A stretch of DNA of 40,049 nt from Dehalococcoidia bacterium (GTDB taxonomy: Bacteria; Chloroflexota; Dehalococcoidia; Lucifugimonadales; JAGWBF01): positions 1 through 40,049 of the forward strand of contig JAGWBJ010000015.1 of the NCBI GenBank assembly GCA_021295955.1, in the 5' to 3' direction. Under the pieces are notes generated by a model. The model worked only from the letters and a program-made list of their open reading frames with translations, had not been told where the DNA came from and did not search any database. Below are positions 6,918 through 15,868 of the stretch, in pieces; positions within the stretch are counted from its first letter, which is position 1, and each line of letters starts with the position of its first letter. A program made the translations under genes and the position numbers.

Positions 6918-8501
6918 CTACAGACGCACGACCCGGGCGGAGCTGATGTGGCCGACGGCCCGGATCTCCTCCAGCACGGGCCCGGGGACCGGGTCGTCCA
7001 GTCCCAGGATCATCATCGCCGGGCCCCTGGGGCTGAGGCGTCCCACCTCCATGAAGCTTATGTTGATGTCGTTCCTGCCCGTGATGGTGCCGACGGCGCC
7101 TATGGAGCCGGGGCGGTCGCTGTGCTCTATGAACAGCAGGTACGGGACCGACGGGACCATGTCCAGCCAGTACTCGTTGACCCGGACCACGTGTACCTCG
7201 TTGCGAAGGGACGTGCCCGCCAGGGTCATGTCTCCCGCGGTCGTCTTGAGGGTCACGGCCAGGAGGCTGGTGTACTCGGGGGCGCCAGCGCTCGTGTGCT
7301 CCGTCACCGTGAGGCCCCGCCTCTGGGCGATGAGGGCGGCGTTGATCAGGTTGACCCGCTCCTCGCTGACGGGCCCCATCAGCCCGGCCAGGGCGGCCGA
7401 CTTCAGGACGCCGGTGTCGTAGCGGGCCACCTCCCCCTGGTATTCGATGTCAACCCCGACGAACTGTCCCTCCGCCAGATGGGTCAGGAGCTTGCCCAAG
7501 AGAGACGCTACGGGCAGGTAAGGTGCCAAGGCGTCGTGGACCTCGGGGGACAGGAAAGGGGCGTTGACGGTGTTCCGAGCGGGCATACCGCCCAGCACCG
7601 CCAGCACCTGCTCCGCCGCCTCGATGGCCACCTCCGTCTGGGCCTCCTGCGTGGACGCTCCCAGGTGGGGAGTGACGATCACCTTCGGGTGCCTAACGAG
7701 GGGGATGTCTCCCGGCGGCTCGTTGGGGAAGACGTCCAGGGCCGCCCCGGCCAGCCTGCCCTCGTCGAGGGCCTTCAAGAGGGCTTCGTCGTCCACCAGC
7801 TCGCCGCGGGCGACGTTGATCAGGCGGGCCCCCGGCTTCATCCGGGCCATCTGGGCCTCGCCAATCATGTGGCGGGTGGCTTCGGTGAGGGCGGCGTGGA
7901 CCGTCACGAAGTCCGACTGCTCCAGCAGCTCCTCCAGGGAGACGACCTCGGCCCGAAGCAAACGGGCGTAGTCGGGAGACACGAAGGGGTCGTAGACCAG
8001 GAGCCGCATCGAGAGGCCCTGGGCCCGCCGGGCGACCTCGGAGCCCACCCGGCCCAGGCCCATGATCCCCAGGGTCTTGTTGCGCAGCTCTATGCCCATG
8101 AACGCGCCCCGTCTCCACTGGCCCTCCTTCATGGACAGGTGGGCCTGGGGCACGTTGCGGGCCATGGCCAGCATCAGGGCGATGGTGTGCTCGGCGGCGG
8201 CGACGGTGTTGCCGGTGGGAGCGTTGACCACGGCGATTCCCCGGGCGGTGGCCGCCTCCAGGTCGATGTTGTCGACGCCGATGCCGGCCCTGGCTATGAC
8301 CTGGAGCCTCCTCCCCGCCTCCACCACGTCACGGGTCACCTTGGTCTCGCTGCGGACGACCAGGGCGTCGTAGCCGCCCAGGACCTGCTTCAGTCCGTCG
8401 GGCTTCAGACCGGTCGTGACGTCGACCTCTGCCCCGGCCTGCAGGCGCCGGAGGCCCTCCTCGGCTATGGGGTCCGATACGAGTACGCGGGGAGCGCCTA
8501 T
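6918..8501 (-). CDS. serA: D-3-phosphoglycerate dehydrogenase
   Basis: A 527-residue enzyme that oxidises 3-phosphoglycerate to 3-phosphohydroxypyruvate, the first step of serine synthesis. The NAD fold has GLGRVG at 148-153. The catalytic triad of the D-2-hydroxyacid dehydrogenase family is Arg232 (NVARGE), Glu261 (FPNEPPG) and His279 (TPHLGAS). After the catalytic core come an intervening substrate-binding-type domain and a C-terminal ACT domain (about 453-527), as in the long SerA type that can be regulated by serine. Homology begins at GAPRVLVSDP. The only codon at that point is ATA (8501-8499), preceded by GAGAAGG and overlapping the TAG of the upstream gene as ATAG. No ATG, GTG or TTG is available nearby, so an AUA start is proposed. 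It is last in the ribF-tyrS-aminotransferase-serA series. Confidence 0.92.
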   Translation of the reverse strand: MGAPRVLVSDPIAEEGLRRLQAGAEVDVTTGLKPDGLKQVLGGYDALVVRSETKVTRDVVEAGRRLQVIARAGIGVDNIDLEAATARGIAVVNAPTGNTVAAAEHTIALMLAMARNVPQAHLSMKEGQWRRGAFMGIELRNKTLGIMGLGRVGSEVARRAQGLSMRLLVYDPFVSPDYARLLRAEVVSLEELLEQSDFVTVHAALTEATRHMIGEAQMARMKPGARLINVARGELVDDEALLKALDEGRLAGAALDVFPNEPPGDIPLVRHPKVIVTPHLGASTQEAQTEVAIEAAEQVLAVLGGMPARNTVNAPFLSPEVHDALAPYLPVASLLGKLLTHLAEGQFVGVDIEYQGEVARYDTGVLKSAALAGLMGPVSEERVNLINAALIAQRRGLTVTEHTSAGAPEYTSLLAVTLKTTAGDMTLAGTSLRNEVHVVRVNEYWLDMVPSVPYLLFIEHSDRPGSIGAVGTITGRNDINISFMEVGRLSPRGPAMMILGLDDPVPGPVLEEIRAVGHISSARVVRL

Positions 8502-9637
8502 GAGACCTTCTCCCGTCCCGCCCGGCTGTCCCGAGGCGGCTTGAAGCCCACTTGGGGCAGGGCTGTCTCGATGGCGCGGACCGCCTCCCGGATGTCCTCC
8601 TCGCTTACCCACCCCATGTGGCCGACCCGGAATATCTTGCCCGACAGCTTCCCCTGACCGCCGGCGACGACCACCGAGTGCTCAGTGCGAAGCAGCTCCG
8701 AGAGCCTGCCCCCGTCGACCCCCTCGGGCACCTTCACCGCGGTCACGGTGTTGGATGCGTGGGCCTCCTCGGCCAGCAGCTCCAGGCCCAGGTCCGCAAC
8801 GCTTCGACGGGTGAGGTCTCCCAGACGGGCGTGGCGGCGGAAGACGGCGTCCATGCCCTCCTCCAGCATCATGTCCAGGGCCACGTCGAGGCCGTAGAAG
8901 AGGGGAACGTTGGGAGTCCAAGGCGTCTGGGCCCGCTCCAGGTACCGTTGGGCGGCGGGCAGGTCGAAGTAATACCGGGGCATGCGGGCCTTCTCCCTGG
9001 CCTGCCACGCCCGCTCGTTGAGGCTGACGAAAGAGAGCCCCGGGGGCACCATCAGCCCCTTCTGGGACGCGGTGCACACCACGTCGCAGTCCCACTCATC
9101 CACCGGGAGGGGCACGCAGCCCAGGCTGCTGATGGCGTCCACCAGCAGCAGTGCGTCGGAGCCCTCCCTGACCACGCGGACGATGCTCTCCAGGTCGTTG
9201 GTCACGCCGGTGGACGTCTCGTTGTGGGTGACCAGCACCGCCTTCAGGTCCCGGTGCTCGCCCAGGGCCCGTGCCACGACCCCGGGGTCCGCGGCCGTGC
9301 CCCACTCGAACTCCAGGCGCGTGACGTCGGCCCCGTGGGCCTGGGCCATGTCCGCGAACCGATCGCCGAAGTTGCCTACGGTCACCGCCAGCACCTTGTC
9401 GCCGGGAGAGAGGGTGTTCACCACTCCCGCCTCCAGGGCCCCGGTGCCCGAGGCCGTCAGGATGTACAGCCGGTTGCGGGTCATGAACACCTGCTTCATC
9501 TTCTCGGTGATGGGCAGGATGAGGTCCCGGAACTCGGGGCCGCGGTGGTTGATCATGGCCCTTGCGGTGGCCTCCAACACCTGCGGCGGGCACGGCGTGG
9601 GTCCGGGTATCCTGAGGTTCTGGCCGGTGACGTTCAC
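8498..9637 (-). CDS. Class V aminotransferase (phosphoserine / serine-glyoxylate type)
   Basis: A 379-residue fold-type I PLP enzyme of aminotransferase class V, the group of alanine-glyoxylate, serine-pyruvate and some phosphoserine aminotransferases. The Schiff-base lysine is Lys193 in TASQKGLMVPPG. The N-terminal IPGPTPCPPQV and the LYILTASGTGALEA segment near residues 58-71 (cofactor phosphate binding) are typical. Because serA overlaps its stop, the likely job is amination of 3-phosphohydroxypyruvate to phosphoserine, although alanine-glyoxylate activity is equally compatible with the motifs. GTG 9637 is the start, preceded by AAGGAGG. It lies 39 nt after tyrS on the same strand. Confidence 0.88.
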   Translation of the reverse strand: MNVTGQNLRIPGPTPCPPQVLEATARAMINHRGPEFRDLILPITEKMKQVFMTRNRLYILTASGTGALEAGVVNTLSPGDKVLAVTVGNFGDRFADMAQAHGADVTRLEFEWGTAADPGVVARALGEHRDLKAVLVTHNETSTGVTNDLESIVRVVREGSDALLLVDAISSLGCVPLPVDEWDCDVVCTASQKGLMVPPGLSFVSLNERAWQAREKARMPRYYFDLPAAQRYLERAQTPWTPNVPLFYGLDVALDMMLEEGMDAVFRRHARLGDLTRRSVADLGLELLAEEAHASNTVTAVKVPEGVDGGRLSELLRTEHSVVVAGGQGKLSGKIFRVGHMGWVSEEDIREAVRAIETALPQVGFKPPRDSRAGREKVS

Positions 9638-9676
9638 TGGGCCTCCTTGGTTTTCTGCTGGGGGTTCTCTGCCGGG

Positions 9677-10885
9677 TCAGTCGGTTACCCTTACGTACCG
9701 CCTTCCAACCCGTATGATGCTGTCCGGGGCCGGCGCGGGGACCCTGTCGGTCTTGACCTTCTCGCCGTTGACCTCGACGGCGCCCTGCCTGATCCAACGC
9801 TTGGCCTCGCCGGCGCTCTTGGCCGTGCCGGTCTTTACCAGGGCGTCGGCGACGGACATGACCTCCGGCCTGCCGCCCGAGGACGGCCCCAGGGAGTACC
9901 GTGGCATCTCGTTCTCGCCCGGCGCTTCCCGTCGTTGCACCACCCGCTCGAAGTGGGCCTCGGCGGCCCGGGCGTCCTCCAAGCCGTGGAACTGGGTCGT
10001 GATCTCCCTGGCCAGGCGCTTCTTGAGCTCCATGGGGTTGACGGACTGCTCCGCAACGGCCCCGCGCATCTCCTCCAGCTCCTCAACGGGGACGTCGGTG
10101 AGGTACTCGAAGTACTGCATCATCAGGTCGTCGTCGACCCGCATGACCTTGCCGTACATGTCGTTGGGCGGCTCCTCGACGCCGATGTAGTTGTCCAGGC
10201 TCTTGCTCATCTTCTGGACGCCGTCGGTGCCCACCAGGATGGGCATGAGGAAGCACTGCTGGGGCCTCTGGCCGCGCATCTCCTGGAGCTCGCGTCCCAC
10301 CAGCAGGTTGAACCTCTGGTCGGTGCCGCCGAACTCCACATCGGCCTCGATGGCCACCGAGTCGTAGGCCTGAAGCAGTGGATAGAGGAGCTCGGTGATG
10401 GCGATGGGCCTCTGGGCCTGGAACCTCCTGGCGAAGTCCTCGCGATTGAGGAACTGGGCCACGGTGAAGCGGCTGGTGAGCCCTATCACGTCGGTCAGGC
10501 TGAACTTGCCGAACCACTCGCTCTGCCAGACGGCCCGGGTGCGTTCCCTGTCCACCACCTTGAAGAACTGGCGCATATACGACTCCGCGTTCTCGACCAC
10601 CTCTTCGTGGGTGAGCATGGGCCTGGTGATGGACTGGCCGCTGGGGTCGCCTATCTGGGCCGTCCAGTCGCCCACGATGAGGATTACCTGGTGCCCCAGG
10701 TCCTGGAGCTGCCGAAGCTTGCGCAGGCCCACCACGTGCCCCAGGTGGATGTCGGGGCGGCTGGGGTCGAACCCCATCTTCAGGCGCAGGGGACGGCCCG
10801 CTTCCAGCAGCTTGACGAACTCGGCGTGGGAGATGATCTCGCTCACTCCCCGCCGGGTAATCCGCCTCAGGGTACTCTGGTCCAT
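9677..10885 (-). CDS. tyrS: Tyrosyl-tRNA synthetase
   Basis: A 402-residue class I aminoacyl-tRNA synthetase charging tRNA-Tyr. The HIGH-type motif is HLGH (47-50) and the KMSKS loop is present exactly (225-229). The tyrosine site segment VEFGGTDQRFN precedes it at about 183-193. A C-terminal S4 RNA-binding domain covers about the last 65 residues (from MSVADALVKTG to the end). The length and HLGH variant fit the TyrZ-like subgroup. ATG 10885 is preferred because GGGTGG lies five bases upstream; a GTG at 10894 in the same frame is the alternative and would overlap the end of ribF by 8 bp. Confidence 0.95.
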   Translation of the reverse strand: MDQSTLRRITRRGVSEIISHAEFVKLLEAGRPLRLKMGFDPSRPDIHLGHVVGLRKLRQLQDLGHQVILIVGDWTAQIGDPSGQSITRPMLTHEEVVENAESYMRQFFKVVDRERTRAVWQSEWFGKFSLTDVIGLTSRFTVAQFLNREDFARRFQAQRPIAITELLYPLLQAYDSVAIEADVEFGGTDQRFNLLVGRELQEMRGQRPQQCFLMPILVGTDGVQKMSKSLDNYIGVEEPPNDMYGKVMRVDDDLMMQYFEYLTDVPVEELEEMRGAVAEQSVNPMELKKRLAREITTQFHGLEDARAAEAHFERVVQRREAPGENEMPRYSLGPSSGGRPEVMSVADALVKTGTAKSAGEAKRWIRQGAVEVNGEKVKTDRVPAPAPDSIIRVGRRYVRVTD

Positions 10886-10886
10886 A

Positions 10887-11876
10887 CTAGCCACCCCCGG
10901 CCCTGCCCCGGCCCTGGATATCCCCCGAGGCCGGCGCGCCGATGGGGTCCTCCAAACCGTCCAGCACCGACCTGGCGTCGTCCACGTCCTGCTCCATCTG
11001 CTCCACCAGGGACCCGACGTCCGGGAAGTCCAGCTCGTCCCTGAGCCTTCGAACGAACTTCAAGGTCAGTTGTTTGCCGTACAGGTCGCCGTCGAAGTCC
11101 AGCAGGTACGTCTCGACGACGCGGGTGCTCCCGCCGAAGGTCGGGCGCACCCCCACGTTGGTCGCCGACCCGTAACGCCGCCCGTCCACGACGGCCCAGG
11201 TGGCGTAGATGCCGTCCATGGGCAGCACCAGGTCGCCGTCCAGGGACAGGTTGGCCGTGGGGAAGCCCAGGGTGCGGCCCCGTCGGTCCCCTTCGACCAC
11301 CGGGCCGGTGACCCCGTAGGTCCGCCCCAGCATGGCGCCGGCGCCCTCCACCTCTCCCTGGACGAGCAGGCTGCGTATGACACTGCTCCGGATGACGGTC
11401 TTGTCCATGACCACAGGCTCCACCGGCTCCACCCAGAAGCCCATCTCTCCGCCCAGCCGCCGCAGGGTGGGGATGTCCCCCTCCCGGTTGTTGCCCAGGG
11501 CAAAGTCGGGGCCCACCACCAGCCCCTTCGTGTTCAACCGCCGGCAGAGCATCTCCAGGAACTCGCCGGCCTTGAGCAGGGCCACATCCCGGGTGAAGTC
11601 CACCACGGCCACCAGGTCGATGCCGCTGTCCCGCAGAAGGCCCAGCCGCTCCTCCAGCGTGGTGATGTACCGCAGCTCGATCCCCGGGGTCAGGGCCAGA
11701 CGGGGATGGCGACGAAAGGTCAGGACGGCGGTGTGGAGGCCCCTGTCCGACGCCAGGGCCTTGAGGCGGGACAGGAGGTCCTGATGGCCCAGGTGGACAC
11801 CGTCGAAGGTGCCTATAGTCAGGGCCGTGGGGCCCTTGGGGGCCTGGTTGGACAGCTCTTGGTCCAGCGTCGTCAT
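10887..11876 (-). CDS. ribF: Bifunctional riboflavin kinase / FAD synthetase
   Basis: A 329-residue cytosolic enzyme that phosphorylates riboflavin to FMN and adenylylates FMN to FAD. The N-terminal FAD synthetase domain has the nucleotidyltransferase motif GTFDGVHLGH (22-31), GPDFALGNNREG near residue 123, and RSSVIRSLL. The C-terminal riboflavin kinase domain carries the GRTLGFPTANL motif and the conserved ATNVGVRPTFGG segment. The C-terminus has a short Gly/Ala-rich tail. It is the first gene of the leftward ribF-tyrS-aminotransferase-serA series. A 10-bp hairpin lies 33 nt upstream of its start. No FMN riboswitch pattern was recognised in the leader. Confidence 0.95.
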   Translation of the reverse strand: MTTLDQELSNQAPKGPTALTIGTFDGVHLGHQDLLSRLKALASDRGLHTAVLTFRRHPRLALTPGIELRYITTLEERLGLLRDSGIDLVAVVDFTRDVALLKAGEFLEMLCRRLNTKGLVVGPDFALGNNREGDIPTLRRLGGEMGFWVEPVEPVVMDKTVIRSSVIRSLLVQGEVEGAGAMLGRTYGVTGPVVEGDRRGRTLGFPTANLSLDGDLVLPMDGIYATWAVVDGRRYGSATNVGVRPTFGGSTRVVETYLLDFDGDLYGKQLTLKFVRRLRDELDFPDVGSLVEQMEQDVDDARSVLDGLEDPIGAPASGDIQGRGRAGGG

Positions 11877-11909
11877 GGGGCCTTCCGCCGGGTGGCCGGG
11901 TTCACGAAG

Positions 11910-11949
11910 GGGCCCCGACCTTCCGTGCCTGGCTAGTCAGTCGGGGCCC
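11910..11949 (-). promoter_or_regulatory. Stem-loop in the ribF leader
   Basis: Perfect 10-bp arms (GGGCCCCGAC at 11910-11919 and GTCGGGGCCC at 11940-11949) around a 20-nt loop, upstream of ribF. There is no T-tract, so it is not a typical intrinsic terminator. The function is unknown. Confidence 0.55.
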
Positions 11950-12072
11950 GACGAACATGGGACGTTGTCGTCCCTCGCTACTCAGTCTTGGTGGCGATGG
12001 TAGCACAGCCCATGGTAGGCGTCAAATGGCGACGGAAGCTTGGGCGGCCCGGGGGCGTGGTGTTGTATGTTG

Positions 12073-12078
12073 TATAAT
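12073..12078 (+). promoter_or_regulatory. Candidate -10 box for polA
   Basis: A perfect TATAAT, 60 nt before the chosen polA start; the -35 region is G-rich and unconvincing. The predicted start of transcription is near 12085. Confidence 0.5.
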
Positions 12079-12137
12079 TGCCGGGTATCCGAGAACCCTC
12101 CGGGCGGTGCGCCATGACCAGCAGCAAGGAAGGGACC

Positions 12138-14927
12138 ATGCCCATGCTCTCTCCCAGGGAGAGACCGCTGCTCATGATCATAGACGGCCACGCCCTGGTG
12201 CACCGTTCGTGGCGGGCCATCAGCGTCCGTCAGCACCTCTCCGTCGGCAAGACCGGAGAGGACATCACGGCCGTGTTCGGCTTCGCCAACACCTTCCTCA
12301 AGGCCCTCCAAGAGTGGACGCCGACCCACTGCGCCGTGGCCTTCGACGTCGCCGCACCCACCTTCCGTCACAAGCAGTACGCCGACTACAAAGCGCAGCG
12401 TCCTCCGACACCGCCCGAGCTGAAGGGCCAGTTCGGCCGCATAAAGGAGATGGTGGAGGCGTTCAGGGTCCCCATATTCGAGGTCGAGGGGTACGAGGCC
12501 GACGACGTCATAGGCACCCTCTGCCGCCTGGCTGAGGAGCAGCGCATAGAGACGGTGATCCTGACCGGCGACACCGATACCTTCCAGCTCGTCTCTCCCT
12601 GGGTCCGAGTGGCCCTGCACCACAACATCCAGGACAGGAAGGTGTACGACGAGAACGAGATACGTGCCCGATACGGCGGCCTGACGGCGGACCGGCAGCC
12701 GGACCTGAAGGCCCTGAAGGGGGACCCCTCGGACAACATCCCGGGCGTGCCCGGCGTTGGCGACAAGACCGCGGTGAAGCTGATCAGCCAGTTCGGGAGC
12801 CTGGAGGGCATATACGAGCGCATCGAGGAGGTGACGCCGCCCAGGGTCCGGGAGTCCCTGTCCTCCAGCCGGGACCGGGCCTTCCAGGGGAAGATGCTCA
12901 CCACCATCTCCCGGGAGGCGCCCGTGGCGCTGGACCTGGAGACCTGCCGCTTCGGCACGTACAACAGGGCCGACGTGGTGGCCCTGTTCCGGGAGCTGGA
13001 GTTCCACACCATCCTTTCCCGGGTGCCCGACCCCCACGACAACCAGGGACCCGCGGCCGAGGCCAACGGCGCCCAGGCCTCCCTGGACTTGCCCCTGGAC
13101 CTGCCCCTGGACCTGAAGAAGGCGTCGTCGGACCTGGACTACCGGCTGGTGACCACCCCGGAGGCCCTGGCAGAGATGATCCGGGAGCTGGCGGCATCGG
13201 CAAGGTTCGCCTTCGACACCGAGACCACCGGCCGGGACCCCGTCGCCGCGGACCTGGTGGGCATGAGCTTCTCCACGTCGCCGGCTCGGGCCTGGTACCT
13301 GCCGGTGGGCCACGTGGAGGGCGAGCAGCTTCCCCTGGAGCAGGCGCTGGCGGCGTTGAGGCCCATCCTGCAGTCGGAAGAGGTGCGTAAGACGACCCAC
13401 AACGGCAACTACGACGCCACAGTCATGGGGGGCTACGGCATCGCACTGGGGGGCATGGACTTCGACACGATGATCGTGGCCCACATGCTGGGCAGGAAGG
13501 CCCTGGGCCTGAAGAACCTGGGCTTGGACGTGCTGAACATCGAGATGGAGCCGCTGAAGGCGCTCATCGGCACCGGGGCCAAGCAGATCACCATGGCCAA
13601 GGTCCCCATCGACCGGGCCCAGACCTACGCCTGCGCCGACGCCGACGTGACCGGCAGGCTCCGAGACGTGTTTCAGGAGCAGGTCAGGAGGGACGGCTTC
13701 TGGGAGCTGCTTGCCCAGGTGGAGATGCCCCTGGTGCCCGTCCTCGTTTCCCTCCAGCGCACCGGCATCGCCCTGGACGCGGGCACCCTCCACGAGATGT
13801 CCCTGGACCTTGACCAGCAGATGGCAACGCTTGAGGCGGACATCTACAACCTGGTGGGCCACATCGTCAACCTGAACTCGCCCCAGCAGCTCAGCTCCCT
13901 CCTCTTCGAGGAGCTCCAGCTTCCCAAGACCAAGCGCACCAGGACCGGCGGCTACACCACCGACGCCAACGCCCTGGAGGGTCTGCGGGGCGCCCACCCC
14001 GTCATCGACAAGATCCTGGAGTTCCGGCAGCTCTCCAAGCTGAAGTCGACGTACGTGGACTCCCTGCCCCAGCTTGTCAACCCGCGCACGGGCAGGCTCC
14101 ATACCAGCTATCACCAGACGGGCTCGGCAACGGGCAGGGTATCCAGCAGCGACCCCAACCTCCAGAACATCCCCATTCGGACGGAGCTGGGCCGCCAGGT
14201 CCGCAGGGCGTTCGTGGCGGAGAATGCGCCGGACTGGCTCCTCTTCTCCGCCGACTACTCCCAGATAGAGCTGAGGGTCCTCGCCCATCTCTCCGAGGAC
14301 CCGGGGATGGTGGAGGCCTTCCTGAACGGCGAGGACATACACTCGGCCACCGCGTCCCAGATGTACGAGGTGGACATGGAGCAGGTCACCGCCGACATGC
14401 GCCGCATCGCCAAGGTGCTCAACTTCGGCGTCGTGTACGGCCTGTCCGCCTACGGCATCGCCCAGCAGACCGAGTTCAATCCCGAGGAGGGACAGCGGTT
14501 CATCGAGACCTACTTCGCCAGGTACCCGGGCATACAGGAGTACATCGAGTCGGTGAAGGAGCAGGCCAAGCAGAGGAGCTACGTGTCCACCATGCTTGGC
14601 CGGCGGAGGTACATCCCCGAGATCCACTCCAGCAACTACAACGTGCGGCAGGCAGCCCAGCGGGCCGCCGTGAACATGCCCATCCAGGGCGGGGCGGCGG
14701 ACATCATGAAGCTGGCGATGATACGGGTCCACCGCCGCATCCAGGAGTCGCCCCTCCGGGCCAAGATGCTTCTCCAGGTACACGACGAGCTCCTGTTCGA
14801 GGTGCCCGCCACGGAGGTGGACGACCTGCGGGAGCTGGTCTTAGAAGAGATGCCACGGGCCCTGGAGATGAACGTGCCCCTGAAGGTGGACTTCAAGACG
14901 GGCTACAACTGGGGGGACATGGAGTAG
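12138..14927 (+). CDS. polA: DNA polymerase I with 5'-3' and 3'-5' exonuclease domains
   Basis: A 929-residue polymerase for Okazaki fragment processing and repair synthesis. The 5'-3' exonuclease domain (about 1-295) has the metal ligand Asp16 (MIIDGHAL), EADDVIGTL and GDTDTFQLV. A short repetitive linker (LDLPLDLPLDL, about 317-327) leads into the 3'-5' exonuclease domain. There Asp360 and Glu362 (FDTET), HNGNYD and YACADAD are all kept, so proofreading appears functional, unlike in several other lineages where it is degenerate. The polymerase domain has motif A with Asp706 (DYSQIELR), the O-helix KVLNFGVVYG, and motif C QVHDE with Asp883. ATG 12138 is chosen for its AAGGAAGGG site; ATG 12114 is an in-frame alternative. 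Confidence 0.96.
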   Translation: MPMLSPRERPLLMIIDGHALVHRSWRAISVRQHLSVGKTGEDITAVFGFANTFLKALQEWTPTHCAVAFDVAAPTFRHKQYADYKAQRPPTPPELKGQFGRIKEMVEAFRVPIFEVEGYEADDVIGTLCRLAEEQRIETVILTGDTDTFQLVSPWVRVALHHNIQDRKVYDENEIRARYGGLTADRQPDLKALKGDPSDNIPGVPGVGDKTAVKLISQFGSLEGIYERIEEVTPPRVRESLSSSRDRAFQGKMLTTISREAPVALDLETCRFGTYNRADVVALFRELEFHTILSRVPDPHDNQGPAAEANGAQASLDLPLDLPLDLKKASSDLDYRLVTTPEALAEMIRELAASARFAFDTETTGRDPVAADLVGMSFSTSPARAWYLPVGHVEGEQLPLEQALAALRPILQSEEVRKTTHNGNYDATVMGGYGIALGGMDFDTMIVAHMLGRKALGLKNLGLDVLNIEMEPLKALIGTGAKQITMAKVPIDRAQTYACADADVTGRLRDVFQEQVRRDGFWELLAQVEMPLVPVLVSLQRTGIALDAGTLHEMSLDLDQQMATLEADIYNLVGHIVNLNSPQQLSSLLFEELQLPKTKRTRTGGYTTDANALEGLRGAHPVIDKILEFRQLSKLKSTYVDSLPQLVNPRTGRLHTSYHQTGSATGRVSSSDPNLQNIPIRTELGRQVRRAFVAENAPDWLLFSADYSQIELRVLAHLSEDPGMVEAFLNGEDIHSATASQMYEVDMEQVTADMRRIAKVLNFGVVYGLSAYGIAQQTEFNPEEGQRFIETYFARYPGIQEYIESVKEQAKQRSYVSTMLGRRRYIPEIHSSNYNVRQAAQRAAVNMPIQGGAADIMKLAMIRVHRRIQESPLRAKMLLQVHDELLFEVPATEVDDLRELVLEEMPRALEMNVPLKVDFKTGYNWGDME

Positions 14928-14976
14928 GCGCCGGCCGCCGTACGGCGATTACCGATACCGGCAAAGGAGACCGACC

Positions 14977-15750
14977 ATGGACTTGGGCATTCAGGGCAGG
15001 GTAGCGATAGTGACCGGCGGCAGCCGCGGGCTGGGCAGGGTGTCGGCCCTGGCCCTGGCGCGAGAGGGCGTAAGCGTGGCCATCTGCGGGAGGACCAAGA
15101 GCACCCTGGACGGCACCGTGGACGAGCTGCGGGCGCTGGGGGTGTCGGCCGCGGGGATCATAGCCGACATGGCGGAGGAGTCGGCGGCCCAAGCGGTCTA
15201 CGACGGGGCGGTGTCCGCCCTGGGACCGGTGGACATCCTGGTGAACAACGTCGGCGGACGCAGGGGCGCCGGCTTCGCCGAGACCGACGAGGCGACCTTT
15301 ATGCTGGGGTTCGAGGTGAACTTCTTCGGCGCCATGCGACTGATGCGGCTGGCCATCCCCGGCATGAGGGACCGCAAGTGGGGGCGCATCGTCAACATCT
15401 CCTCCATATACGGCCGGGAGCACGGAGGGTCCGCCGACTACATGGCGTCCAAGGCGGCCCTCATCGCCTGTACCAAGTTCACCGGCGTAGAGCTCATCAA
15501 GGACAACGTCCTGGTAAACAGCATCGCCCCCGGCTCCATCATCCACCCGGGAGGTAGCTGGGAGCGCTTCTCCAACGAGCGGCCTCCCGAGGTGGTGGAG
15601 GAGTTCATCGCCAGGAACCTGCCCGTGGGGAGATTCGGCTGGCCGGAGCCGGTGGGAGACCTGGTGGCCTACCTCTCCTCAGAGCGGGCCAGCATGATCA
15701 CCGGCACGTGCATCCCGGTGGACGCCGGCCAGGGCCGGTCGCTGATCTAG
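14977..15750 (+). CDS. Short-chain dehydrogenase/reductase
   Basis: A 257-residue classical SDR oxidoreductase using NAD(P)H. The cofactor motif TGGSRGLG is at 13-20. The structural NNVGG motif is at 90-94, the catalytic serine at 142 or 143 (NISSIYG), and Tyr155/Lys159 form YMASK. The C-terminal ITGTCIPVDAGQ is the usual end of FabG-like members. Arg17 and the preceding Ser favour NADPH-type binding, but this is only suggestive. The substrate is unknown. ATG 14977 follows AAAGGAG. It lies 49 nt after polA, but nothing in its family links it to replication. Confidence 0.9.
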   Translation: MDLGIQGRVAIVTGGSRGLGRVSALALAREGVSVAICGRTKSTLDGTVDELRALGVSAAGIIADMAEESAAQAVYDGAVSALGPVDILVNNVGGRRGAGFAETDEATFMLGFEVNFFGAMRLMRLAIPGMRDRKWGRIVNISSIYGREHGGSADYMASKAALIACTKFTGVELIKDNVLVNSIAPGSIIHPGGSWERFSNERPPEVVEEFIARNLPVGRFGWPEPVGDLVAYLSSERASMITGTCIPVDAGQGRSLI

Positions 15751-15788
15751 CGGTCCCAGGCCGCCCGCCAAATTCCCGGGGCCCCGCC

Positions 15789-15817
15789 TTGACTTCACCA
15801 GTGGGGTGTCATATGGT
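15789..15817 (+). promoter_or_regulatory. Candidate promoter for dnaE
   Basis: TTGACT (15789-15794), 17-nt spacer, TATGGT (15812-15817). Transcription would start near 15824, giving a leader of about 45 nt before dnaE. Confidence 0.6.
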
Positions 15818-15868
15818 ACCTTCACCGCCTCGGTCTCATATATGTTGTATTTTGTCTTAGGGTAGCTG

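Noticed and set aside
8502..8612. N-terminal extension of serA
   Set aside because: The extra 37 residues lie in the aminotransferase coding region, have no ribosome-binding site and do not resemble SerA.
11982..14783. A 933-codon open frame on the minus strand across polA
   Set aside because: It is antisense to an unambiguous polA with all motifs. Long antisense frames are expected in GC-rich coding DNA because stop codons are AT-rich; its residue mix (Gly/His/Val/Leu) is typical of such shadows.
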